Of a stretch of 64,000 nucleotides of DNA, positions 11,606 through 23,182 are shown one piece after another (within the stretch, counting starts at the first letter, position 1; the number at the start of each line of letters is the position of its first letter). The DNA is from Bimuria novae-zelandiae CBS 107.79 (lineage: Eukaryota; Ascomycota; Dothideomycetes; Pleosporales; Didymosphaeriaceae). The DNA lies in assembly GCA_010015655.1 (NCBI GenBank), contig ML976794.1, positions 1 through 64,000 on the forward strand, written 5' to 3'. Below the pieces are notes generated by a model. The model saw only the letters and a program-made list of their open reading frames with translations, was not told where the DNA came from and did not search any database. A program made the position numbers and the translations under genes.

Positions 11606-14000
11606 CTACTGCACCTGGTTCACAATCTCGCTCGCCTTGCCCAAGCTCTCCACCATCTGCTGGCACTCCTTCCTTCGCCTCACGGTGTACTCTGACTCCT
11701 TCAACAAATCATCCAGTTCCTCCGTCTTGTACATGTTCTCTAGCAGCTCGCGCTGCATCTCCTCCTTGGTCCACTGAACGAGATTCAACATGATGGCCTT
11801 GGGCACCATGTCGATCATGGTGCGGCGCACGATGTTGAAGTAAGACGTGATGAGGAGCTCTGTTTTTATGTTAGTTCTGAACATTTGAGAGGCAGTGCTT
11901 GAGAACGAGAAACTCACTGATGACCTCGACTTCCTGTACCTCCTTCTCGCTGAGGGTGCCCGATGCTTTGAGCGATGGTGGTGGAGGTTCCATGGCCGCC
12001 ATCTTCTTCTTGTTCTTGCTCGCGAAGAAGCTGCCGAAGAAGCCGCCACCGTCACCACCGTCTAGCCCTAGGCTCGGGCTCGCTGCGCGCGGCGGTACTG
12101 ACGGAGGCAAGGGCTTGCCTGTCTTGGGGTCGACCTGCGTAGGCTTCGCAGCGTTGTGACGCTCATGGATGATAGCCATTGCGCGTGATCCGTTGATGAA
12201 GTCTGGGTGGCCGGTGTTGATGTAGCATGCTTCCATTGCAACAAGATCTTTGACAAGCTTATTTGTGGGGTCCATAGCTTTCTTGAAGAACGAGACGACA
12301 ACTTGGTGCAGCTTCTCCTTGAGCCCTGGGTATCGCCTGAAGGTCGACTTGTTAAGCAACTGTCCAAGGATGCGGATCAATTCATCGTAGACCAGGCTGA
12401 CACACTTCAATGATGGGTCCTCTAGACGCTTGATTTGTTGCTTTACGATGAGCTCGAACGCGGTTGTGCCGACGAAAAGCGCGGGTGAGGAGCCGGAAGA
12501 GTTGTAGAGCACGGTGCGGATGTCGACATCTTTGACTTGGTCGAACGGGTCGACAGCTTTGATACCGTTCGCGTATAGTTCGTGATAAACGAAAGAGATA
12601 CGTGCACCGCCGGAAAGTTCGAGAGTTGATAGTTCCTGGTTGTTGCCCTCAAGCACGCCCCTGTATTCGCTGCTGAACTCTGTAATCATGTTCAGAACAA
12701 TGTTCGAGCTGTTGCCTAGCAAAGAGTCGCCCAACGAGGCGAGCTCGGCGGAGTATTTCTGTAGCGAGGAAGAAATGCGCGCTTTGATGTCGGGGAGAGT
12801 CTGCTTGATGTGCATCATGAGAATCTATGGTTCGTTAGCCTGGTTCCATATTCCCGAAGGTGCGATCTGCTACCTACCAAGTTCAGCTTGCGCGCCAAAT
12901 ACGGCGTACCACAGTAGGCCGCCTTGTTCTTGTACGCGCGATGGTTCTCGAAGAACTGACGCTCGTGCTCCAGGGCATGAGAAATCATTTTCTTGTTCTC
13001 GATATCCCGTTGCCCTCGGTTCACGACGGGGACGTAGCCTAACCGCAGAGGAATGATGCGCCCAGCCAGAATGTCCACGACGTCGGTGCCTTCGTCCATC
13101 AAGTCGACCTTGGTAAGCACACCGATTGTCCGCTGCCCCTCGGGATCGACCTCTCGTGCCAGCTTCAAACCGTCCGAGTTCGCCAAATCTGTGTTCGCGG
13201 CGGTGACGGCGAGTATTATAGCGTTGGGCTTGCTGATCTGCTTCAGCACCATCTCACGGATCTGGCGCTCGATATCGCGCGGCTGGTCGCCAACGGGGAC
13301 CTTTGTGAGACCAGGTAAATCAACGAGGGTAAGCGTGAGGACGTTCGGCGAGTAGATGCGCAAGTTGATGGGCGCGGGCGAGATTCCCGCATTGCGACCC
13401 GTCTTGGATTCCGTTTCGCGCACAATCTCTTCTCGTATCTTGTTGAAGTCGTGGAACTTCTGTCCAGGAATGTGTAGAAACTCGCCCCATTCGTCCACGT
13501 TGGACGCTGCGTCCGATGTCTTGAGCTCCTCACTCACGCCATTCGCCTGCGGTTTTTGCGGTTGTCGGTTGATGAGTTGTAGAATGAGCGGTCTTCGTGT
13601 AACAATACCCGTTCCTCGTGGTAAACTGCGCCCCATTAGTCTGCTGCCTGGCTATCTATTCCCAGCATGTGGACTCACAAGTCGCGGCCCACGATGTTCT
13701 CCAAAACAGAACTCTTTCCGCTTGATTGCGATCCGACGACGGCGATCTGTGGTAAATCGATGGGGTTTTGAACCTGCGACAGGCGTTAGCTTCGAACGCT
13801 CGTTGTCACGACGGCGGGGGGGGCTGCGCTGGCCATTCTGGAAGGGGCGACGTACTCCCACAGTAGTAAATACATCCTGAAGCTTGTTCACAAGCGTAAT
13901 CAGGGTCGGATCATTGACGTTGATACTGCGCTGGTTAGCACGAGCTCTGTCAAGGTGTCAGTCCAGCCAGGAAGACTTACGCAGTTGGGTTGACCGCCAT
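11606..14000 (-). CDS. VPS1: Dynamin-like GTPase Vps1 (vacuolar protein sorting)
   Basis: Minus-strand exons are 14000-13981, 13925-13856, 13773-13679, 13625-12878, 12824-11918 and 11859-11606, giving 697 residues, close to the usual ~700 of fungal Vps1. All junctions keep frame and use GT...AG with branch motifs such as GCTAACG. The large GTPase domain shows the P-loop GSQSSGKSS at 44-52, the switch motif LPRGTG from 63, DLPG at 164-167 and TKVD at 233-236. The middle domain follows, then a Pro/Gly-rich linker, and the GTPase effector domain at the C-terminus ([19 protein letters not shown]). There is no PH domain, as expected for Vps1. It acts in fission of endosomal, vacuolar and peroxisomal membranes. 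The 20-nt first exon is short but is fixed by MAVNPTA and phase. Confidence 0.95.
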
Positions 14001-14721
14001 GACGGGCAGGGTACTTGGGCGGTTTCCCTGATGTGAAGATTATCGAATATGTGGCCGTACAGCGAAGGGTCTGACTGCCTTATTAGGGGGTCTTGGGTGA
14101 GTTTGGGGGGTGTTTGTGGTGTCGAGCGTGCACGCCAGCGAGTTTGTATGGGGTGTGTCGTAGCTGCCAGACAAGGATATGTGCCACTGTGGCGCAGCAA
14201 CCCTCGATCGTCACTGCCCGTGTGTGCAACCTACACTACCAAACAAGTCTTGTGCCTGCAAGCGCCCCTGGGCAAGCGCTTCTTCTGGCGGGTATTATAA
14301 GGGCAGATGCGATATTCATGTATGGCTTCTCAATATTTAAATCCGTGGTTCTGCCTAGGCAGAAGAGTGTTGAGCATCGACATGTGGTAAGGCCTACACG
14401 CAACAGTGGATGTCGCGAGTGACTCTTCTCATCAAGAGCGACCTACACTACCTTCTAAGTTCATCCAGGAGGCTCTATCGCACATTCCAAAATTTTGATA
14501 ACTTCAACATCTCCTGCTATTCTCGTGCTCAAACGTCACAGAAATGCAAACGCGCAGGGATCAGAACAGTTCACAGGGCTGGTCGCCCCCCGGTCGTCAC
14601 ACGCGGCGTTCATGTGGGAGCGTCGTCAGCCCAAATAGGCATCCACATTTGTTCATGTACAGAGAGCAATCTATGTCCACCAAAACCACGCTATGCGTAC
14701 ATACATATCGTCGCCTGACCT
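14001..14721. other. Intergenic region between VMA1 and VPS1
   Basis: This holds the VPS1 promoter and the VMA1 3' flank, both genes being on the minus strand. No motif-bearing frame or RNA gene was recognised. Confidence 0.5.
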
Positions 14722-16965
14722 TTACTCGTCTACCACTGACGCAAACTTCTCCGTCATCCGCTGGAGAAGCTCCTCGTACTGTTAAAATTAGCGAAAGGCA
14801 CTTTACAGACAGGGGATGCGCAGCGTACCTTCTTCGTAACCGCCTCCTCGCCTTCGCTAGGCAGCTCGAACTTCATGCTACGCAGCTGGGCTTGGACCTC
14901 TGATGTGCTCTCGCGGATCTTTGCCCATGGGTGACCCTGTGCAACTGCTTTCTGCGCTTCGTCGTGGAACGCCATCATGTTCTTCATCATCCATTCCGTC
15001 TTCCAGAGCGGGCAGAACTGGTCGTAATCTGAGTATCCGTTTTGCTGCAAAAAGTCCTCCTTGATCAGTGTCGCAACGTCCAGAGTAATTTTGTCGCTAT
15101 CGCCCAAGGCGGATTTACCGACGAGCTGCACGACTTGGTCGAGATCTTCCGACGTGGTGAGGAGCTCTTTGATACGGTCGCGCAGACGAGGGAACTCTGG
15201 GTTGTTCTTCGCGTAGTACTTGTCCAGTGGTGTCGTGTACTTGCTGTAACTGAGACCAGTATTGACCGAAGGGAAGTGCTTTCGCTGCGCGAGCTTCTTG
15301 TCCAGACCCCAGAACACTTGCACGATGTTGAGTGTAGACGTAGTAACAGGATCCGAGAAATCACCACCTGGAGGACTGACGGCACCGACAATACTGACAC
15401 TGCCGTGACGCTCGGGACTACCAAGCGCAGTTACGCGACCGGCACGCTCGTAGAAGGAAGCCAGCTTGGCACCCAGGTAGGCGGGGAAACCTTGATCAGC
15501 GGGCATCTCTCCGAGACGACCGGAAATTTCACGAAGAGCCTCAGCCCATCGCGACGAAGAGTCCGCCATCATGGCAACGTCCTTGCCTTGGTCCCTGAAA
15601 TATTCGGCCAATAAAATGGGTGTCAGTACTTGAACAAACGTGCATCCTGGGGTAACCAACCTGTAATACCAGTGTAGATGGAGGCCTCTCGGGCAGCCAC
15701 GGGCATGTTCGACGTATTGGCGACGAGGGTAGTACGCTTCATGATAGGCTCCTTCTTGCCGTTGACTTCTATAGACAGCTCAGGGAAATCCATCAACACC
15801 TCTGCCATCTCGTTGCCACGTTCTATCAATCTTAGTTGTGCTTACAAAAAAGTTGAAGTCTTATCAAGACTTACCTCCGCATCCAACGTAGACGATGATA
15901 TCGGAGTTGGAGAACTTTGACAAAGACTGACTAATGACGGTCTTGCCACATCCGAACGCACCAGGAATGCACACAGTACCACCCTGGACGCTGGGGAAAA
16001 GAGCGTCGAGCACACGCTGGCCGACGATGAGTGGGCGGTCGGACGAAAGCTTTTCGGAACTCGGGCGAGGCACACGGACGGGCCACGGGTGCATCATGCT
16101 GTACTCAGTCTTGACACCGTTGAACTCAAGCTCCAGGATCTTCTCGTCCACGGTGTACTGCCCCTTATCTGCGATGCGGGTGATGGTGCCCTTAGCGCGC
16201 GGTGGGAGAAGGATTTTGTGGTCGCTGAGCAAGCTGTTCTCGACGACGCTGCCGAAGACATCACCACCAGTGATGTGGTCTCCAACCTTGTATTTGCCGG
16301 GTGTGAAGTCCCACTTCTTCTCGCGGTCGAGGGCAGGAATGTCGATACCACGGGGGATGTAGATGCTGTTCGCCTTGTCGGAGATACTCTTGAGCGGGCG
16401 CTGAATACCGTCATAGATGGTCTCCATCAGACCAGGACCGAGTTCGACGGAGAGCGGCTTGCCGGTCCTGACGACGGGGTCGCCAACGGTCACACCAGCT
16501 GTACAACGGTCAGCATATGTATCAGCTATTGTATCTGGATCATACCAGTCTCTTCGTAGACCTGAATGGTGGCTTTATCGGCCTCGATTCGAATAACCTC
16601 ACCGACGAGGTTGTCATGTCCAACACGGACCTGCAGGTATCGTCAGCGCATGACAGTTTCCAGCGATGTTGAATAAACGTACAAGCTCGTACATGGCACA
16701 TCCAATCATGTTGGCTGCCACAATGACAGGTCTTTGCATGTCAGTGTATGTCGCGGCAAAGCGCTGTAGTGACGTACCCGGAGACAGAGAAAACCTTTCC
16801 TACAAAACACGGTTAGTATCAATGCTACAGTATCCGAAGAATGCAGTGCAGATTCGCGTACCTTGCTGCTCATCATCATCGGCCTTCTTCTGCTGTTTCT
16901 ACACCACCGTCAGCGATTGCCCACCGCCGCGAAGCCCCTCCAAGCGCATCACTCACGGGCGGCAT
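14722..16965 (-). CDS. VMA1: V-type H+-ATPase catalytic subunit A
   Basis: Nine minus-strand exons: 16965-16957, 16898-16862, 16799-16778, 16731-16683, 16630-16546, 16498-15875, 15822-15661, 15610-14829 and 14778-14722; 608 residues. This is the ATP-hydrolysing A subunit of the V1 sector that acidifies vacuoles. The P-loop GAFGCGKT is at about 247-254. Other hallmarks are [55 protein letters not shown] and [20 protein letters not shown]. Eight introns of 46-62 nt are all in phase. Seven are GT...AG. The one at 15611-15660 has GTTGGT and a CTGAC branch motif but ends in AT, not AG; the frame is right only if splicing occurs there. No intein interrupts the VGCGERG site, where some yeasts carry one. 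Confidence 0.95.
15611..15660 (-). other. VMA1 intron with non-AG 3' end
   Basis: A 50-nt intron, donor GTTGGT, branch motif CTGAC 11 nt before the end, terminating TTTTAT where TTTTAG is expected. Base 15611 is A on the plus strand; C would give a canonical AG. The junction yields [12 protein letters not shown], matching the conserved family sequence. Confidence 0.8.
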
Positions 16966-17536
16966 CTTGTCTGTCTGTGCCACTTCCTGGGCTGCTACTT
17001 CGACAGGTGAATGCGACGGGGGAGTCTCAACGTCGCCTTCGTATTCGTGCGGTAGGAGCTGCGGGCTCTCGGGGAGCGGAACAAGCCTGGGGTGGGTGTC
17101 TGCCTCGTGGGAAGTACTTGGGCGGGGCGGTAGGTGATCGTCAGCGTTCGTCGTGCGCACAAGGTCTAGGAGAGAAGGTCGGGGTCGGAGACGTGGCCGT
17201 AAACCAAGCATGCAACGGCAACAGGTCGCGGAGGAAACTCGAACGTCGACGTGCTGGGCTGCACCTCGACGTTATGACGCCGGTTGGCAGCTAAAAGTGC
17301 ACGTGCCGTTTTGTCGTCTGTGCTCAAGCTCATCGCACACAGCTTACCGTCTGTTATCTCTCTCTCTCAAACTCAGATGGTATGAAATTCAAAAGATGAA
17401 GCTTGCATCTTAGCGGAGCATATTTTTTAATGTTCTTTTTGGACATGTCCAGTTTTACTGCTGTTCATCGCTATGTGCCATCCAGCGAACTGCAGGTGAA
17501 TAGTCCATTAGGTCAAGTGCACCCGCGATGCAGTAA
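16966..17536. other. Promoter region of VMA1 and 3' flank of a SAT4-type gene
   Basis: Normal GC, with short Arg- and Ser-rich shadow frames only. No recognised RNA or coding feature. Confidence 0.5.
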
Positions 17537-18896
17537 TTACCATAGGGAGATGTTCCGTACTGATTGAATGCGATCGCTTCCTATGCTCCTCTTCTTCCCC
17601 TTTCCACCAGCATTAATGCTCTCGGTCCAAACATAAGCCTCACACCTCGCCTCCAGCGGCCCCTGGGTCCCATCCAGCGACTCTTCCAGTGTGGAAATAC
17701 TCATTACCCTGCGAATCCCGCTGTTTTCTTCGTGCATCGAAGGTGGATTGCTCGTGCCCAAATTTGATATGATGCGCATGAGTGGCTTCATTGCAAGCAG
17801 CGACGAACAGATAATAGCGACGTTGATTTCGGCCGTGGACCAGATGGCTTCGTAGCTTCCGGACTCTAATAGCCTGATTAGATCGAGAGGCTCATAATTA
17901 TGCCAGGAGGGAAGCTGTTGCAGGGCGTAGAGGAGACTTACTGCTCACGTTGTCTTTCTCAGCCGCGCCATGTACACGGACGAGCCGCAGAACAGAGACG
18001 ATGCAGACACTACTTACGAGTCAGTCCTCTATGTCCATGATCACTCCCTAGTGATGTGATAGGGGGTAAGACTCACAACAATCCCATGACGAAGGGTACC
18101 AGCAAGCCTACCTTCGCTCTCCACTCTAACCGCAGTCTCCCCAGCACTAGCATAGGCATGATCCAGATGGCGCAATCTAGCACGATGCTAACCAAGCTGC
18201 AACTCCAAAAGCGCGTTTCTGCATCCATGCATTTCCCGATGACGCTGGCGTCCCAATACGCGTGGATTGGATCGCAGAAGAAGACGATGCTGAGAACGCC
18301 CCACGCCATTGCGGCTATCGTAGCAAGGAACAGGATGTATATGGCGATTCGAAAGGGAATAAGGTGATTGAAGAGGCGGAGGTATTGGCAGATGATGGAG
18401 AAGCGGACAAGATTTACGGCGAGGTGGTAGAATATGGCGCCGGCAAACATGAGCTAGACAGGAGTCAACTGAGTGTGCAAGAACGTTTCCATGTAGCATA
18501 CCTTGATCATTATTTTCAAAAGCGAGCCTCGACCTGCACGATCCGTGTTGGGCATGTCGATCGTGAATTCTGCGCGGGGTTGTTAGGTCACTGAGTGCTA
18601 CTGCGCAGGGGGTCGACAACATACCCCCGCCAATTGTGCCGGTGAATGCAATTGAAAAGATCTTAGAATAATTAGCTACCGCAAGATGGACCAGGCTTGA
18701 GTATACACACCAGAGCAAGAGTCACAACCACATCCTCAACACCATACACACCCGAGAGTCTCATTCTCGAATACCATCGCAACCCCACAGTCAAAATCGC
18801 GAGAGCTGTCAGCACCACTGCTGGAACCAGTGCTTCGTAGCTGATGCCTGCTGCCGCCTTCTGCGAAACGGTAATCCAGCTCGTTTTCGCGTGCAT
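17537..18896 (-). CDS. Rhodopsin-domain (SAT4-type) integral membrane protein
   Basis: Minus-strand exons are 18896-18711, 18661-18625, 18569-18502, 18453-18077, 18009-17942 and 17865-17537, giving 354 residues. The family signs are a helix at about 22-40 followed by the acidic VED at 53-55. Then come FSIAFTGTIGG, FYHLAVNLVRFSIICQYLRLF and FFCDPIHAYWD. Next are WSCSLVSIVLDCAIWIMPMLVL, VPFVMGLF-VCIVSVLRLVRV and finally IWSTAEINVAIICSSLLAMKPL. The exon 5/6 junction is the least certain: a 34-nt alternative intron would add about 20 residues, but the 76-nt intron used here has GTAAGT, a CTAAT branch motif and TAG. The ATG at 18896 is the first in frame; an upstream exon is possible. Function unknown. 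Confidence 0.85.
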
Positions 18897-21073
18897 ATCC
18901 GATGTTGCAGGTGTCTCAATTTGAAGCGCACAGTAGGTAAGAATGAGCAATGCTCCTCGCGGCTACCAATGTCGATGTTAATGCGCCAGCCGTTGTTATA
19001 CATCGTGCTTGGTTCTTTGTTGATACTGCCTGGGTCGTCTCGGCTCATGATTGCGTTGAGGGAGGCGGGTGCTCAGCTTTAGGTACCGGTGGAGCCGGTT
19101 ACCGTCGTCGCGGTGTGCAGATAATGGATGACAAGACATGCAGGAGCGTGATGACATACTTTCATCGTGCGTAGTATGGGTGGAAGGCACGTTCGGTGAC
19201 GGTTTCCACGTTGGCGCATGGTACGAAGGAGCGCTGGACCAGGCGCGGTGTTGAGTATGTGAAGCTTTTAGTGGAATCGACGATGGCCGCTGGACGTGAG
19301 CAGAGACTGCGGGAAAAATTATTTGATTCCTGATGGTTACAAATGGCTTTACCGCTGCAACTTCAACGGTAGGCCAAGAAGAGAACCATGGGAGCTTGGT
19401 GGGGTAGTCGCACGACTATCTTGCGTTTGTTCGCTGTCGGCGTACTTGTACGGCTGGTCGTACGAGTTTAAGCCGCAAGATTGGTGTAACAAAGAGCTTG
19501 TCATTACCTACGATGATCTACTGCCAAATTAGAACTTTGCATGTCAGTGTAGAGAATCTATCGTCATTGCTGTTCAGTATTACTCGACCTGTGCCAGCAT
19601 AAGCACATGCATATCCGAAGCGCATGCGACCGAATTTCAAAGAGCGCCCGCCGTTCTCCCCTTCTCAATGTTCACCGCTATTGATGGAGCAGGCAGCGTA
19701 CATAAAATCGTCTCAGCCCCCACAGAGAGCTGTTAAACACCAAAAGTCACACAAAGCAACAAGATCGTCAAACAGTTCGCACTCCTACTTCGGTCGCATC
19801 TAGTTGTTGGCAATACAGTCTTGCATGTCGATGTTTCGTCACTGCCAGGAAACGCCCTACGGTTATTCTTGCCCGAGAACAATACGTATAGCCTTTGAAT
19901 GGGCAATCTTCGAAAAGGCGAGCACGGTCGACAAGGAGCTGTCATCTACACAATGTATGCATGCAAGTGCATGCAGTCGCGCCGAGTCAGCCATGAATTC
20001 CAAATATCATTCTCGGCGGGGCAGGAGGTGAGATCATATGTGAAGGAGAGGATGCGACGTGCAGCAAGGCGTAAACCCCTGCAAGTACGTGTGCGCTTGG
20101 AACACGAATCGGTCGTGTTCGGTTGGATGACTCGTTCAATAACGAGGTCGGCCTTCATCAGCATGGGCAGTTGGAGGTGTGGACGGATGGCAGAGGCGCC
20201 TGCCTCGCCTGTAGAAGTGAGGTAGTCCTTGCAAAGGAGCGATAGGCGCGTTCGTTGCATTGTTCTTCTATGATCCTTGAGCAATGGCCTTCTCTGATAT
20301 TTGCAATCGGAGCCATGTGGAGCAGATAGCGAGCCGTCGGCACATCTACTACTCACATATCTGCGACGATGTTTCAAAGAGTGGGTAGTTGGTGATGTCT
20401 CGTTGAAGCCGTCCTTCCTGGAGTTTCAAGCAACCTGATTACTCACTGGCCACTCAATGTCGTGAGAGGATTGTTGTTGAGTCCGCGTCTGTATGCAGGT
20501 GGTGGGGAACGGCATCCTGCAAAGTGGAAGCTCCGCCACATACGAAATGCCTTCAAAGAAAGAGGTGTTCGTGCCAATGTTCAAAGATAGGATGTCGCGC
20601 GGTAACGCCCGTTCTACTGTTGGCTAAGGTCCTGTTAGCGCAGATTACCGAGAGGGACTATTTCAAATACTCCCCAACATCGCACCAATCCACCGCGGCG
20701 TTTCGCACTCCAGGTGCATGCTGTCGCAGTGTTCAGACCCGGATTTGTCAAATGAAACATTTCTGGGCCTCGTGGACCTGAGACCTTACGTCACGTTGCA
20801 GTGCTGATTGGTTAGCCCAGTAGGCCGGCGTCGCGTTCTTCTTCAACCGATGAGGATTTATGTCTGACGTGTCAGTTGCAATTGTGATACGTATGATATG
20901 AAATCGAGGAGGCGTCAGGACCTTGGTGTATTGACGGTAGTTGTTCTGCGATGTCTAGACGCATTGACCTTGTGCTGAAATAAAATTGGCAAAAGTCCGC
21001 GTGCCTTCGACAGTTGCGTACTTGACATCCTACCAGCACTGCCTCTTTGCTCGATCTTTGCTGATTCTCAGAT
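18897..21073. other. Gene-poor normal-GC stretch
   Basis: About 2.2 kb with no frame that shows a protein family or a consistent exon chain. Several short frames (19296-19532, 19946-20377, 20524-20781) start at non-ATG codons or lack any motif. It is not AT-rich, so it is not RIP debris. It may hold untranslated or non-coding RNA sequence or a very decayed gene; I cannot decide. Confidence 0.45.
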
Positions 21074-21370
21074 ATGTCGTCCGCATCATCATCATCAGAT
21101 CGACGCTCATCCAATGGTTCTGAATGCTCTCGAGGCTCAGCCTCAATGCCGTCCCCACATCTCCAACACCCCTACCTCTCATATGGTCAAGCAACGACAA
21201 TCGCTTCGTGGACCTCGTCGATCCCGAGCCGAAGTCCAGAGCTACAACCTCTCGCGGACGAGGACGCAGCCAAAAGGGAAGCCGCTATCGAAGCTTACCG
21301 ACAGCTGAAGCTCGCCATGTTCTCGAAGTCGACCGGTTCGTCAAGTCCGAAACCACTTTCGAATTCTTGA
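21074..21370 (+). CDS. Hypothetical small Ser-rich protein
   Basis: An ATG-started frame of 98 codons. The first ~70 residues are Ser/Pro-rich and likely disordered. A charged helix-like part follows (LADEDAAKREAAIEAYRQLKLAMF), then a short Ser-rich tail. The composition is more protein-like than the neighbouring frames, which is the only support. No known family is recognised, no signal peptide is visible, and splicing to further exons is possible. It lies about 580 bp upstream of the complex I subunit gene on the same strand. Confidence 0.4.
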   Translation: MSSASSSSDRRSSNGSECSRGSASMPSPHLQHPYLSYGQATTIASWTSSIPSRSPELQPLADEDAAKREAAIEAYRQLKLAMFSKSTGSSSPKPLSNS

Positions 21371-21953
21371 GCAGTGTCCTGCGGATTGCAAGCAAATCAT
21401 TCAGCTGCAAAATGGGAAATATGATTCTCTCTGGTGGAAACGATAGCCACAATCTGCGATTACAGCGTTGAAACCCGAGCATCCGAGAAAGAGCGGCTTC
21501 GAGAAACATCATGCTCGACACAACGGGGAAGCTAGCAGCGCACCCCAGATGAAAATTCGTGCCTATTTTCCTATCTCTTTTCCCATTCGGCATTGTTTGG
21601 CGCTATGGTGGGCTCAACTGGCGTTAACGGGGCCCTGTCAATCAAAGATTTGGAATCTATACCCATTCGCAAGCGAATGGTAGTTAGCTCAGCATCGATG
21701 AATTTCATTACAATCCACCGTTGCTCCGTCGTTGCAGCATCTTGTGATTTAAAACACCATGTGGCGAATTAGGCATGTTTCGCTTGTCGTATTCCTGTAG
21801 TCCGTCGAAGCGTGTCCATCCCGCCGCAAGTGGGAGGAAAGCGTGGGCGTGCTGACTAACCACGCTCTTGGCATTTGAAGCTCGGAGCTAGCATTGTCTC
21901 CCGCGACACTCGACCAGCACCGGCAAGCCCAATTGCCTCTCCCCACACGCACA

Positions 21954-22794
21954 ATGCTCGCACGCACCCTCCGCGCCCGCTGCGCCGCGCGCGGCCTCTC
22001 CTCCTTCTACCGGGCCTACTCAGCCCCTGCGACGACGGTCAACCAGGTGCCCGCCAACGATCCAGCGAAGCGTGACCCCAAGCCGAACGTTTCCGAGACC
22101 AATGCCACGGCGCTGTCATCGGTGGGCTCATTCGATAAGGTGCTGCAGGAGGACGTAGCGAAGGCCGAGGAGCTGCGCACGAAGCAGGCGCCCAACTATG
22201 CGGGGACGTGGAGTACGAGCCAGCAGCCGAGGGCGGTGGCCATGCAAGGCCCGCGGTTTGAGCAGACCATTATGGAGGACCAGGTATGTGCGAATCATCA
22301 CTTGAGCCGCCTGTCACAAAATAATTGGGATTTCGGAGCGGAGGTGGGGTACAGAAGGGGACAGGATAGTAGAACTGCGAGTGCTGCAAGAGAAGAGCAA
22401 TTGACTGACGACACCGACAGCCGCGCCCATACGCTGCCATAGAATTGATCCACAAGCAACCCGTCCGCTGGACTCACGAACGCATGGTCTCCTGTGACGG
22501 TGGAGGTGGCCCACTCGGCCATCCCAGGATCTTCATCAACGTGGACAAGCCGCAGATATGCTGGTGCACATACTGCGGTCTGCCATTCGTACGTACACCC
22601 CGAGAACAACTTACTTTGGGTGACTTGGGAGAGAAGTACATTTGGCTGACGAGACACAGGCCCACGAGCACCATCGCGCACACCTCGAGTCCCTTCCGGA
22701 ATCGGAGCTATCATACCCGCTTGGCCCCAAGGGCAACCCTGCGGAGGTTGACGTGTCGCAGAGGATCACAAACGAGCCGCTTGGACAGCGGTAA
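21954..22794 (+). CDS. Mitochondrial complex I zinc-binding subunit (NDUFS6 type)
   Basis: Exons 21954-22283, 22421-22588 and 22660-22794 give 210 residues. The introns are 137 and 71 nt with GTATGT and GTACGT donors. The Arg/Ala/Ser-rich N-terminus (MLARTLRARCAARGLSS) looks like a mitochondrial presequence. The C-terminal half holds the CHCC zinc-finger domain of this accessory subunit, GGGPLGHPRIFINVDKP followed by CxYCG; likely ligands are C135, H144, C159 and C162. In known fungi and animals the protein sits in the matrix-arm N module and is needed for late complex I assembly. An in-frame TTG-started extension upstream at 21894 was rejected because ATG 21954 begins the presequence. The gene converges on the FG-repeat gene at 23183-25858. 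Confidence 0.92.
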
Positions 22795-23182
22795 GCGCAG
22801 GATTGATGGGTAGGACGTGTGTATATATATAGTAGCAAGTAAGGAAGCATTCTACATTGAATTCAGTGAGCTTACATTATCCCATTTTCTATCTTCATAT
22901 GTCTCCACACGCTTCAGAATCACTGCTGCCGTTCATCTACAGAATTCTTTTGGTTTCAAGTATTCCATTCGTATGGCTGGTCAAGCAGAACGCTCGACCA
23001 GTGCAGCACTACTACAGCTATACCAAAACCCCCTTTTCCTAGAATCCTTCCCATGTTCGCGACAATCTCTTGTTCGTTGAGACCAAGGTCCGAACGAAGA
23101 ACACAAACCGCACGTTTTGACTATCTACTCATGTACTACCATGCACCCACCGCAGCCTGTCGTAGACAGTGAAGCGGGGTCT
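22795..23182. other. Convergent intergenic region
   Basis: 388 bp between the stops of two convergent genes, with a TATATATATA stretch near 22821. No feature beyond probable 3' untranslated sequence. Confidence 0.5.

Noticed and set aside
14722..16965. Possible intein in VMA1
   Set aside because: The VGCGERG site is interrupted only by a 52-nt GT...AG intron; no long in-frame insertion exists.
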